From Streptomyces noursei (GTDB taxonomy: Bacteria > Actinomycetota > Actinomycetes > Streptomycetales > Streptomycetaceae): a stretch of 64,000 bases of DNA. Below, one piece after another: positions 44,335 through 52,484 of the stretch. How positions within the stretch are numbered: position 1 is the stretch's first letter; each line of letters starts with the position of its first letter. Below the pieces are notes generated by a model. It was not told where the DNA came from and ran no database searches. It saw only the letters and a list, made by a program, of their open reading frames with translations. The DNA lies in contig NZ_CP070326.1 in the NCBI RefSeq assembly GCF_016917755.1, positions 8,618,001 to 8,682,000 of the forward strand, in the 5' to 3' direction. The position numbers and the translations under genes were made by a program.

Positions 44335-45348
44335 TCAGACGGACGGTGCCGCCACCGGCCCCTGCATCTGCTCGCTGATCCAGTGCAGCGACTCGGGCAT
44401 CCGCTTGATGTAGGTGTGACCGCTGTGCACACCATCCGGTATTTCGAAGAGCGTGGAGTGGATCGGCCCGCGGACCCCGCCGGTGTAACCGCTGATGAAC
44501 CGCTTCACATCGGGCACCGCGTCCTCCTTGCTCCCGAGCTCGAAGGCCAGGTAGACCGGCGGCCCGCCGCGCGCCGCCAACTGCCGCGCCAGATGCCGCG
44601 GGTCGTTCGCCAGCTTCTCGGCCGGGTGCCCCTTCCACAGCGGCGAGTCCGGAGCGGTGTCGGGACCGTTGACGATCGCCGCCTTGAACCGCTGCGGCTC
44701 CTTGAGCACCGCCTTCAACGCCGCGAACCCGCCCGACGAGGAGCCCATGAAGGCCCAGCCGTCCCGCGTCGCATACGTACGGAAGTTGGTCCGGGCGAAC
44801 TCCGGCACGTCCCGCGTCAGCCAGCTCCCCATCTTCGGCTGCCCCGGGATGTCGCTGCCGTCGTAGTACGTCTTGCGGGGATTGAGCACCGGCATCACCA
44901 GGATGAAGGGCAGCGTCTTGCCCTCCTTCGCCCACTCCGACAGCCGCTCCTCCAGCGCGAACGGCGCATCCGTCCAGTAGTTGGACGGATACCCCCAGGC
45001 ACCAGGCAGCGCGATCAGCACCGGGAAGCCGCTCCGGGCGTACTTGGCCTGGTTGTACTGCGGCGGCACCCAGGCCCACATGTCCCCGGTGTAGCCGGAC
45101 ACCCGCCCGTGCCACTTGGTGTGCACCACCTTGGTGCCGTCTTCCCCGGTCGCGCGGTAGGTGGTGAACACCGAGCGGGGGCCCCGCGGCATCACCACCT
45201 GCGGCCGACCGTTGAGCGCGTCCGCGGTACGGGCCCGCAGCCGGGGCACGTTCGACGCGTCCACGACGTCCTGCCCCGGCCCGCCGCATCCGGCCAGCAG
45301 CCCCAAGGCCACCACACTCACCGCAGCTCGGACGCGCAGGGACTTCAT
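44335..45348 (-). CDS. Putative esterase lipoprotein, alpha/beta hydrolase fold
   Basis: A 337-aa protein with a lipobox (VVALGLLAGCGG, Cys near residue 20), so it should be a membrane-anchored extracytoplasmic lipoprotein. The serine-hydrolase domain (about 85-325) has AFMGSSSGGFAALKA with the nucleophile Ser in GSSSGG and a likely His in GVHSGHTY. It resembles the esterase D/antigen-85 superfamily (FPVLIALPGAWGY). ATG 45348 follows GAGGAG. The substrate is unknown. Confidence 0.9.
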   Translation of the reverse strand: MKSLRVRAAVSVVALGLLAGCGGPGQDVVDASNVPRLRARTADALNGRPQVVMPRGPRSVFTTYRATGEDGTKVVHTKWHGRVSGYTGDMWAWVPPQYNQAKYARSGFPVLIALPGAWGYPSNYWTDAPFALEERLSEWAKEGKTLPFILVMPVLNPRKTYYDGSDIPGQPKMGSWLTRDVPEFARTNFRTYATRDGWAFMGSSSGGFAALKAVLKEPQRFKAAIVNGPDTAPDSPLWKGHPAEKLANDPRHLARQLAARGGPPVYLAFELGSKEDAVPDVKRFISGYTGGVRGPIHSTLFEIPDGVHSGHTYIKRMPESLHWISEQMQGPVAAPSV

Positions 45349-45644
45349 CGGAACGATCTCCTCAGGCACTTGGGGCCGGCCGGGACACCACGGTGCCACC
45401 GCGAAACCGGTCGAAAGGCACCACTTTAAGATCGACCCGGCCGCTGCCGAACGCCGCCCCCGCCCTTCGTGACCTGGGGTTTACCGATCTGTATCACCAT
45501 GAAGACGAACACCCACGTCAAGCGCGCCGAACACGTTTCCCCCTAACGGTGCAGCCCATCCGCTGTTTGCCCCACGGTCAGCTCTGGCATCGTGGGTCGT
45601 TCCTAGGGAAGTGCACGGCGCTGTGCCGTGGTTGGGGATGACCG

Positions 45645-47576
45645 ATGACCGCGTGGGCCGATCACGAGCCGCTGCCCGCCGTAGTGGGGCGGGCAGTTGA
45701 GCACGAGCAGGTGACCGGGCTGCTGGGCGGGCCCGGGCCGGTCACGCTCACCGGACCGGCCGGGGTGGGCAAGAGCCTGCTGGCCCGGGCCGTCCTCCAG
45801 GAGCACCCCGCGGCCCACCCGGGCACCGTCGTCCGGATCGCCTGCTGGGACGGACTGACCGCGGACGAGCTGACCGGCGCCCTCCGTCGCACGGCCGGCC
45901 TCCCGCCGGCAGGCACCGTCGAAGAACTCGCCCGGCACTGCCGCGCCCACCGCATGATCGTCCTCCTCGACGACTGCGACCCGCTGCTCCACGCCTGCGC
46001 GGCCCTGGTCCGCCGGCTGCTGCGGACCGAACCCGCACTGCGGATCATGGCGACGGCCCGCCGCCCGCTGGGGCTGCCCGGCGAACGGACCGTCGGCCTC
46101 GCCCCGCTGCCGGTGACCCTCGGCGAGGGCATCGCCGGACCGGCCGTCGAACTCCTCGCCGCGCGCACCGGCCCCGCCGCCCCGGAGCTGCTGGTCGCGG
46201 TGTGCCGGGCGCTGGAGGGCTGCCCGCTGGCGATCGAACTGGCCGCCCGGCAGCTGGACCGGACGACGCTGGCCCAACTCGCCGCCCGGCTGGACGCGGA
46301 CGGCCCACTGCACTTCTCCGGCCCCTCCCCCACCACCCGCCACACCTCGCTGCACGCCGCGCACGCCGCCGGCTACGCCCTCTGCTCCCCTCTCGACCGC
46401 CGGGTCTGGGCCCGCCTCTCGGCCCTCCCCGGCGACTTCGACCCCTGGCTCGCGCAGTGCGTCTGTGCCAGCAGTGACGTTTCTGCAGCCGCCGTCGGCG
46501 ACGCCCTGGAACGCCTGCGCACCGCCTCCGTCCTCGAATGCGTACGCGACGCCGCGGGCGCCCCCGGCTCCGGTACCGCGCTGCCGCCCCGCTACCGGCT
46601 TCCGCGCGGCGCCCGCGACTTCGGGCGGCTCCGACTGCGCGAGGCCGGCGACGAGGCCGGGGCCCTGCGCCGGTTCCGGCAGGGGTGCGCTGCCCTCGCG
46701 GCCGAGGCCCAGATCACCTGGCAGGGCACCGGCCAGCAACTCGCCGTCCGCCTCGTCGAGGACGAGCAGCACCACCTCGACGCGGCGCTGACCCGGCCCC
46801 CGTTGGATGCCGAGGACGCACTCGGCGCCCTGGACATCGCGGTCTCCCTGTGGTTCCAGTGGGCGGCCTGCGGCTTCCGCCGCGAAGGCCGCGCCCACCT
46901 GGACCGACTGCTCCCGCTCGCCCAGGAGGACACCGCGCTCCGGGCCCGCGCCCTGTGGCTCGCCGGCTACCTCGCGGCCCAGGAGAACGCCCCCGCCGCC
47001 GCGGGACCCCTGCTCGCCCAGGCGTGGCAGGCAGCCGTGATGCACGCGGACGCCGACGGCCTGGCCCGTATCGCCCACGCACACGCGGTCCTCGCGCTCC
47101 ACCGCGAGGACACCGCGACCGCCGTGGCCTGTCTGGAAGAGGCCGCCCGACACTCCTCCCGCGACCCGTGGTTCGGCCCCGGCCCCGCCCACAGCTGGGC
47201 CCTGCTCGCCCTCGCCCTCGCCCCGCTCGACGCGTCCCGGGCCCGGACCGCGGCCCGCCGCGCCTGGGAATCCCGCCACGCCGACAGCGACTTCTGGCTG
47301 CACTCCACGATCCTCTACGCCCGCGCGCTGATCGAACGCACCCACGGCGACCCGGCCGCCGCGCTCCGGGCCTGCCGCAAGGCCCTGGTCGCCAAGAAGC
47401 TGATCGGCGACCCGCTCTTCATCGTGGGCGCCCGCACCATGCTGGCCGGGCTGCGCCGCGGCGTCCGCACCGCCGCCCCGGTGCGCCCGACCGGCGGCGA
47501 GCCGCGCTGGTGGCGCCGTGCCGACCCCGACCCCGACGACCGTCCGTTCTTCTCCCGGCCGCGCACCGGGCCGTGA
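45645..47576 (+). CDS. AfsR/STAND-like NTPase without output domain
   Basis: A 643-aa protein. The N-terminal NTPase has VVGRAVEHEQVTGLL, Walker A GPAGVGKS (residues 37-44) and Walker B VLLDD (about 106-110), as in NB-ARC/AfsR-type regulators. An Ala-rich, TPR-like helical half follows (about 380-610). No helix-turn-helix (OmpR or LuxR type) is found at either end, so DNA binding is unlikely without a partner. The 296-bp upstream gap (45349-45644) holds no gene that I can support. It may sense a ligand or protein through the helical repeats. Confidence 0.85.
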   Translation: MTAWADHEPLPAVVGRAVEHEQVTGLLGGPGPVTLTGPAGVGKSLLARAVLQEHPAAHPGTVVRIACWDGLTADELTGALRRTAGLPPAGTVEELARHCRAHRMIVLLDDCDPLLHACAALVRRLLRTEPALRIMATARRPLGLPGERTVGLAPLPVTLGEGIAGPAVELLAARTGPAAPELLVAVCRALEGCPLAIELAARQLDRTTLAQLAARLDADGPLHFSGPSPTTRHTSLHAAHAAGYALCSPLDRRVWARLSALPGDFDPWLAQCVCASSDVSAAAVGDALERLRTASVLECVRDAAGAPGSGTALPPRYRLPRGARDFGRLRLREAGDEAGALRRFRQGCAALAAEAQITWQGTGQQLAVRLVEDEQHHLDAALTRPPLDAEDALGALDIAVSLWFQWAACGFRREGRAHLDRLLPLAQEDTALRARALWLAGYLAAQENAPAAAGPLLAQAWQAAVMHADADGLARIAHAHAVLALHREDTATAVACLEEAARHSSRDPWFGPGPAHSWALLALALAPLDASRARTAARRAWESRHADSDFWLHSTILYARALIERTHGDPAAALRACRKALVAKKLIGDPLFIVGARTMLAGLRRGVRTAAPVRPTGGEPRWWRRADPDPDDRPFFSRPRTGP

Positions 47577-47668
47577 GCCCACGCCATCGACCTCGGGACC
47601 GGAACCGTACGTGACGCGGCAACTGCGCTCGGGATGCGAAGCCGCCGGGGCCGTCGCATCCTGGAGGC

Positions 47669-47878
47669 ATGAAGCGTGCCCCCGTCATCGTGCATCCGCC
47701 GTCCACCGGCGGCCGCCGCGTCACGCTCCACGGACACGATCTGGGCCGGGCACTGCGCCCCGGCGACGTGGCCGCGATCCTTCGCCGGGCCGGATTCTCC
47801 ACCGCACGCTTCGTCTGGGAGGACACCGGCGTCATCGAGTGGCGCGACGGCGGGCCGGACACCTGGCAGATGCCGTAG
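47669..47878 (+). CDS. Small conserved-type hypothetical protein
   Basis: A 69-aa protein with good codon bias. The core VTLHGHDLGRALRPGDVAAI then RRAGFSTARFVWEDTGVIEW looks like a compact folded domain. There is no signal or membrane segment, and the function is unknown. It follows the NTPase by 92 bp, so cotranscription is possible. A strong terminator follows. Confidence 0.72.
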   Translation: MKRAPVIVHPPSTGGRRVTLHGHDLGRALRPGDVAAILRRAGFSTARFVWEDTGVIEWRDGGPDTWQMP

Positions 47879-47951
47879 CGGGCACCCAGCGGGCGGGTGC
47901 CACAACAACGGGATCCCCTTCCGTCCCCCGGGCCGAGCACGGGAAAAGCGC

Positions 47952-47989
47952 GGCGCCCCGGACGTCCACGTCAGGACATCCGGGGCGCC
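47952..47989. terminator. Bidirectional terminator before dedA-type gene
   Basis: A 16-bp stem (47952-47967 with 47974-47989, one G-T pair) with a 6-base loop lies between convergent genes. Confidence 0.85.
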
Positions 47990-48012
47990 GTGTGCGTGCG
48001 CCGGCCGCCGGC

Positions 48013-48678
48013 TCAGTCGCGCGTGGTCGCGGCGACCGGGGCCTGGGCCTCGACCGCCGCCGCCTCGCGCGCCGCGGCCGCCTTCTTCGCCCGGTGCTTC
48101 ATCAGCAGGAACGACCCGATGCCGAACAGCACCGCGGCGACCAGGCCCCACACCGAGAAGCGCTTGAGCCAGGGCTCGGCGACGATGCCGACGGTGTAGA
48201 TCAACGCGGTCGTACCGCCGGCCCAGATGATGCCGCCGAGGATGTTGGCGATCAGGAACTTCCAGTACGGCATCTTCAGCACGCCCGCGAGCGGACCGGC
48301 GAAGATCCGCAGCAGCGCGATGAAGCGGCCGAAGAACACGGCCCACATGCCCCACTTCTCGAACTTCGCCTCCGCCATGGCGACATGGTCCGGACCGAAG
48401 TGCTTGGGGAACTTCCGGCCGGCCCAGGCCAGCAACGGCTTGCCGCCCTTGCGACCGATCATGTAGCCGATGGAGTCACCGATGATCGCGCCGGCGGAGG
48501 CACAGGCACCCAGCACATAGGGGTTGATGTGGTCCTGGGTCGCGGCCAGGATCGACGCGCTGACGAGGACGATCTCACCGGGCAGCGGAATGCCCAGGCT
48601 CTCCAGCCCGATGACCAACCCCACAAGGAGGTAGACGCTCACGGCGGGTACCGTCGCCAGCCACTCCTGGATGTGCAA
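48013..48678 (-). CDS. DedA-family membrane protein
   Basis: A 221-aa protein of the DedA/SNARE-associated family, thought to move lipids or support membrane potential. It has GLESLGIPLPGEIVLVSASI, GDSIGYMIGRKGG, and FFGRFIALLRIFAGPLAGVL followed by a re-entrant-type helix, the conserved Arg included. Four to five membrane segments and a Lys/Ala-rich cytosolic tail are seen. The TTG start follows GGAGGAAG. Confidence 0.93.
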   Translation of the reverse strand: MHIQEWLATVPAVSVYLLVGLVIGLESLGIPLPGEIVLVSASILAATQDHINPYVLGACASAGAIIGDSIGYMIGRKGGKPLLAWAGRKFPKHFGPDHVAMAEAKFEKWGMWAVFFGRFIALLRIFAGPLAGVLKMPYWKFLIANILGGIIWAGGTTALIYTVGIVAEPWLKRFSVWGLVAAVLFGIGSFLLMKHRAKKAAAAREAAAVEAQAPVAATTRD

Positions 48679-48992
48679 GGCCGCTTCCTCCGCTGATGTA
48701 GGGCCCCATGGGCCGTTGCCCGGTGCCGCGGCACCGGTCGGTCGTTTCCCTGGCGCGCCGCATCGGCGCGCCGGGGAAGCGTACTCGACCGGATCGTCCC
48801 GATCATGAATCCCCGAACGAGGATCACGAATCCCCGAACGAGCGGTGGCTTTCGCGACGACACCTATGGAGACGCCTCAACACCGGTCAAAGTTCCGCTC
48901 CGACCCGAAACGGCCGAGGCGGAGGGCCTCAGCGGGGTGGCCCCATCCGCTCACCCACGGTCACCGTCGGGCCGCAGCCTCGCTCAGCAGCC
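48679..48992. repeat. Palindromes and 21-bp tandem repeat between dedA and DUF4442 remnant
   Basis: The 314-bp gap has no gene. It contains a perfect 18-bp palindrome at 48720-48737 (CCGGTGCC / GGCACCGG halves). A hairpin at 48746-48778 has a 9-bp stem GGCGCGCCG-CAT-CGGCGCGCC extended by TTCCC/GGGAA, placed as a terminator for the DUF4442 gene. A 21-bp direct repeat (48801-48821, 48822-48842) differs at one base. Confidence 0.75.
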
Positions 48993-50952
48993 TCACTGAT
49001 TGGGGCGGAGCGTCCACACGATCGTCATCTCGCCGGTGATCGCGCCGTCCTTGTCGCGGGTGATCTCGACCTTCACCGGGAACTCCGGGCGCCCCCCGGC
49101 GTCCAGCTCGGCGATCACCTCGGATATCGGGCGGCCCAGCTCGGCGGTGGCGGTGACCGCCCCCATGGCGAGCTTCTTGTAGCCGATCTCGGCACCCACG
49201 GCCAACGGCACGGCGCGGCCGAGCTGATCGCCGAAGGCCGTCATCACGATCGCGCCACTGGCGGACTCGGCCAGCGTGAACATCGCGCCGGGGATGTGTC
49301 CTTAACCACACGAGGGACGCGGGCGCCGGACGTGACTCAACGTGGAGCACACGTGTCCTGGCGTCGTAGTACAGCTCCAGTCCCAGCTCCCGATACAGCT
49401 CCTCTTTCCGAGAAGGATCAGCGCGGCAGAGTCGGCCCTTGATGTCGCCGAGATCGGCTACGATCCGGCGGAGTTCCTCAACCGTCAGACGCTCTGCTGT
49501 CGGGTCAAGCCGTCGCGCCAACCGCTGGTCCGCCAGGCGCTTGTCTCGTTGTGCTTCGGCGATCCATTCGGCGACGACCGTTGGGTCCGCCCCGGCATCG
49601 AGCGCAGCCCGGTACTGGGCGAGTTTCTGCTCGATGACATGGATCGTGCGCCTAGCCTCGTCGGCGACTACCGAATCTTCGGCCAATGTCCGCTGTGCCC
49701 GCACCATCTCGCCGAGAGTCTCGCTGAGCCGGGGCTCCTCGAAAGCTGTCGAAATCCAGGTATCGAGCGGCGGTACGATCAGTTCTTCCCTCAAGTGGAT
49801 CGACAGAGGGTGATCCACCCCAGTGGCTTTGGCGTACTCTCCTGGATAGACGCAACGGTAGTACAGCCGACCATGACTGGCAGCTCCCAGCATTTTGCGC
49901 TTACAGATCCTGCAGCGCAACATTCCACGTAGGACATAAGGGCGAGAGCTCGCACGTGGGCTTCGTTCGGCAACGGCACCGTCTCGACGGTTTACCATTC
50001 TTTGTTGTACTTCCTCAAAGATCCCTTTCGGCACCAGAGGCTCATGCATCCGCTCCATCGAGTAAATCCACTTGTCGGGCGCATTAGCGATGAGTTTGTT
50101 TCGATGCCCCAGAGTGACATCCTCGACGTCGATCAGAACTTCGTCTTTCCGATGACGGTTCCAGACCTGATGTCCCGTGTATCGAGGGTTCACCAAGATT
50201 TTCTTCACCGTATTCTTCGACCACGCGGCCGAACTCCGGTGCCGATTACGGTCAACGTCGTATCGGGATGGGCATGGGATACCGTCGCGGATCAACGCCT
50301 CAGCGATGGCGTGCAACCCCTTGCCGGCGAGATACTCTCGATAGATCCTCTTGACCACCGGTGCTGTCGCAGTATCAGGCTCCAGTCGGCGGAGCCGCTT
50401 TCCGTCGGCAGCTCTCGCCGGATTCGGATGTGGACCTGCGTCTACCAGACGGTACCCGTAGGGGGGACGACCACCTAGGAACCGTCCTTCGGTGGCGGTC
50501 AGTGCCTCCATCGTCGCACGCACTCGGATTTTGATGCGATTACGCTCGGCTTTGGATGTGCCACCGTAGATGGACATCAGCAGGTCATGCGCGTCGGAAC
50601 CAGGGTCGACCGCGCCGCCGACCTCGGGAACCCAGAGCGGCACCCCGTAATGCTGGAAGAGCGGGAAGATCAGGCTGAACTGATTCCCATAGAACATGCG
50701 CTGCGGTTCACCGATGACGACTGCATCAAAACCGCGGTGAGGATTCTTCAGCTCACTCAGCAACGCGGTGGCTCGCGGTCGGCGCTGCCACGGCAGGGCG
50801 CGAGTCTGACCGATGTCGAAATACTCGTCTGTGATCACCCCGTTCACCGATGAGATGAGGGCTTCGGCTCGGTGACGCTGCCAGGCGCGTGAGGCGTCAG
50901 GGTCTTGCAGGTCCTCTCTGGAAACGCGCCCAGCGAAGGCGAAATTAACCAT
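48961..50952 (-). CDS. Large serine recombinase (integrase) with host-encoded C-terminal tail
   Basis: A 663-aa large serine recombinase that would integrate and excise the element. The resolvase domain (about 1-150) has AFAGRVSRED with catalytic Ser11 and KAERNRIKIRVRATMEA. The recombinase domain follows (GGRPPYGYRLV, ILVNPRYTGHQVWNRHRKDE), then a zinc ribbon (LRCRICKRKML, YRCVYPGEY) and a coiled coil. At about 49290 the sequence passes into host DNA, so the last roughly 110 residues (Arg/Gly-rich) are read from the disrupted DUF4442 gene in another frame. GC and codon bias are lower than in the chromosome. Confidence 0.92.
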   Translation of the reverse strand: MVNFAFAGRVSREDLQDPDASRAWQRHRAEALISSVNGVITDEYFDIGQTRALPWQRRPRATALLSELKNPHRGFDAVVIGEPQRMFYGNQFSLIFPLFQHYGVPLWVPEVGGAVDPGSDAHDLLMSIYGGTSKAERNRIKIRVRATMEALTATEGRFLGGRPPYGYRLVDAGPHPNPARAADGKRLRRLEPDTATAPVVKRIYREYLAGKGLHAIAEALIRDGIPCPSRYDVDRNRHRSSAAWSKNTVKKILVNPRYTGHQVWNRHRKDEVLIDVEDVTLGHRNKLIANAPDKWIYSMERMHEPLVPKGIFEEVQQRMVNRRDGAVAERSPRASSRPYVLRGMLRCRICKRKMLGAASHGRLYYRCVYPGEYAKATGVDHPLSIHLREELIVPPLDTWISTAFEEPRLSETLGEMVRAQRTLAEDSVVADEARRTIHVIEQKLAQYRAALDAGADPTVVAEWIAEAQRDKRLADQRLARRLDPTAERLTVEELRRIVADLGDIKGRLCRADPSRKEELYRELGLELYYDARTRVLHVESRPAPASLVWLRTHPRRDVHAGRVRQWRDRDDGLRRSARPRRAVGRGCRDRLQEARHGGGHRHRRAGPPDIRGDRRAGRRGAPGVPGEGRDHPRQGRRDHRRDDDRVDAPPQSVRLLSEAAARR
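48993..49298 (-). pseudogene. DUF4442 (thioesterase-like) gene, 5' part removed by integration
   Basis: The C-terminal about 100 residues of a DUF4442/PaaI-like hotdog protein: GAMFTLAESASGAIVMTAFG, VGAEIGYKKLAMGAVTATAE and the end MTIVWTLRPNQ. Intact proteins have about 55 more N-terminal residues, normally ending in a GG.HAG stretch before AMFTL. Here those are replaced by element DNA. An ATG at 49283 could still start a 96-aa fragment lacking the first half of the fold. Confidence 0.8.
49284..49305. other. Attachment-site junction (attL or attR)
   Basis: Chromosomal DUF4442 coding sequence matches its family up to about 49290 and stops there. The recombinase reads across the same point. 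This marks one hybrid attachment site; the exact crossover dinucleotide cannot be set without the other end. Confidence 0.65.
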
Positions 50953-51066
50953 GATGGCTCCAAAGTTGTCCGGCCATGCGATGGAATGACCGTGGGCGGG
51001 AACATCGGGTGTCCCTGTCGTAGCTGAATCTCATGCAGAGCGCCAGCAACGCCGGGAAGTGGCCTC

Positions 51067-51252
51067 TCATCTCCTTCCAAGCCAACCGGTCGACGCCTCT
51101 TGAGTAATCTGCTCACGCCGATATTCCTCAAGAATGATGCGCAGCAGAATGCCTGCAGCACAGGGGGTAATCGATGGCGGCTCCGCAGGAAGCAGCACTC
51201 GGATCACATTCGCTTTTGGTGCTTTCCGTTGTGGTCTTTTGCCAGAAACCAC
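51067..51252 (-). CDS. Small hypothetical protein upstream of the integrase
   Basis: A 61-aa protein from GTG 51252, with a GTG at 51207 as alternative. The segment VIRVLLPAEPPSITPCAAGI then LLRIILEEYRRE resembles small proteins often found beside recombinase genes in streptomycete elements. Candidate roles are a recombination directionality factor or a regulator, but this is unproved. The AT content is higher than in chromosomal genes. The ribosome-binding site is weak. Confidence 0.5.
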   Translation of the reverse strand: MVSGKRPQRKAPKANVIRVLLPAEPPSITPCAAGILLRIILEEYRREQITQEASTGWLGRR

Positions 51253-51300
51253 CCGCGGTGTCGCCGACGGCCGTGGACGTTCTGTCTCGGCGCCCAGGTG

Positions 51301-51332
51301 AGGGCCGTGGCTGCTTGTGCTGCCACGGCCCT
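51301..51332 (-). terminator. Terminator after the methyltransferase operon
   Basis: A perfect 10-bp stem AGGGCCGTGG (51301-51310) with CCACGGCCCT (51323-51332) lies 12 bp after the stop of the 68-aa gene on the minus strand. Confidence 0.75.
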
Positions 51333-51344
51333 CGGATGGCCGGC

Positions 51345-51551
51345 TCACCACCGCTGCCGAGAGGCAGCCAGCCGCGAGAGAGCCACGCTGCGGTGGCCCT
51401 CGCCGACGTCCACGAGGAGGGCCTCACCGACGAGTCCACAAGCCGCCAATGCGGCGGGATACGAGAGCCGATCGCGCACCGGTTCGGGCACGGCGTCGGG
51501 CTTGCTCATGTTCTCGTCCCGGTAACAGGGTTCGGGAGCCATGGGTGTCAT
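51345..51551 (-). CDS. 68-aa protein coupled to the methyltransferase
   Basis: The start overlaps the methyltransferase stop (ATGA), and a terminator follows the gene, so it is the last gene of that operon. An in-frame ATG at 51509 would give a shorter form. The core SYPAALAACGLVGEALLVDV then GEGHRSVALSRL is Ala/Leu-rich and could be one helical hairpin. There is no recognised family. It may help or restrain the methyltransferase. Confidence 0.6.
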   Translation of the reverse strand: MTPMAPEPCYRDENMSKPDAVPEPVRDRLSYPAALAACGLVGEALLVDVGEGHRSVALSRLAASRQRW

Positions 51552-52468
51552 CGAGCCTCCCTCCGGGCGCAGTAGCGGCCGTGAGTGTCTGGCTCCGGTC
51601 GGTGCCGGACCTTCCCTGTCGATGAGCTTCCGAGTTTGGTGAAGATGAGCACGTCCTCGTGTTGCACCACCGAGAGGGGGATGCCCTGGCGGCGGGCGTC
51701 GCGGACGTTCTTCATCTGGAAGAACGAGGGGCGGGTGACGAGGCGGCCGTCGCGGATGCCGGCGAGGAGGGCGACGCAGCGTTCGGCGGGGACGAGGCCG
51801 GCGGCTTTGCCAGCAGCCAGCACGGCGGAGGGCAGGTCGATGAGTTCGCCGCGTTCGCGCCAAGGGCGGGTGGTGACGACCGCCATGCCGCCGAGGCGGA
51901 GCATGGTGCGGCACTGGGCGAGGATCGTGGTGAAGGCTTCCAGGAGGTGTGCGGTGGAGACGTGGGCGAGGTTGGCGCGGTCGTGTCCGTAGCGGAAGTC
52001 CTTCTTGACGACACCGGGTTCGCCGGTCTCGCGGGAGGAGCGGACCTGACCATGGACGCTCGGTCCGTATGGGGGTGAGGTGACCACGAGGTCTACCTCG
52101 CCGCGCATGGCGGCGGGGGTGAGGTTGGTGAGGCGTCGGGCGTCGCCGCATCGGACGATGCCGGTGCCCGTGCCGCTTTCTTGTGCGGCGGTGCGGGCGT
52201 TGAGGGAGGCGAGGGTTGCCCACTGCGGTTCGTATTCGACGCCGAGGGCGTTGCGGCCGAGGTGGAGGGCTTCAACGAGGGTGGTGCCAATGCCGCACAT
52301 CGGGTCCAGGACCAGATCACCGGGGCGGGTGTACGTGCGGATGGCGTGCGTAGCGATGCCGGGGTGCATCTTGGCCGGGTGCGCCGCCGAGCCGGCAACG
52401 TAGCGGCCTTTGCGCTGGGCGGGGGCGGAGGTAGGGGCGGTGTTCCACACCGAGGAAGAGCGCGTCAT
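51548..52468 (-). CDS. DNA methyltransferase, TRM11/N4-N6 type
   Basis: A 306-aa S-adenosylmethionine-dependent methyltransferase. The SAM motif DPMCGIGTT (residues 55-63) precedes the catalytic TSPPYG (130-135), as in amino-methyltransferases that act on cytosine N4 or adenine N6. The C-terminal part has VVTTRPWRERGE and HEDVLIFTKLG. AAGGAG precedes the ATG. No restriction enzyme lies beside it, so host-range evasion or regulation is more likely than restriction-modification. It is cotranscribed with the protein upstream (16-bp gap). Confidence 0.85.
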   Translation of the reverse strand: MTRSSSVWNTAPTSAPAQRKGRYVAGSAAHPAKMHPGIATHAIRTYTRPGDLVLDPMCGIGTTLVEALHLGRNALGVEYEPQWATLASLNARTAAQESGTGTGIVRCGDARRLTNLTPAAMRGEVDLVVTSPPYGPSVHGQVRSSRETGEPGVVKKDFRYGHDRANLAHVSTAHLLEAFTTILAQCRTMLRLGGMAVVTTRPWRERGELIDLPSAVLAAGKAAGLVPAERCVALLAGIRDGRLVTRPSFFQMKNVRDARRQGIPLSVVQHEDVLIFTKLGSSSTGKVRHRPEPDTHGRYCARREAR

Positions 52469-52484
52469 GAGAGATCTCCTTGGC

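Noticed and set aside
49284..49305. tRNA gene as integration target
   Set aside because: No cloverleaf or tRNA 3' end is visible; the junction is inside a protein-coding gene and the integrase is of the serine type, which does not need a tRNA.
51301..51332. Hairpin considered as part of a CRISPR or attachment repeat
   Set aside because: It occurs once, directly after a stop codon on the minus strand; a terminator explains it.
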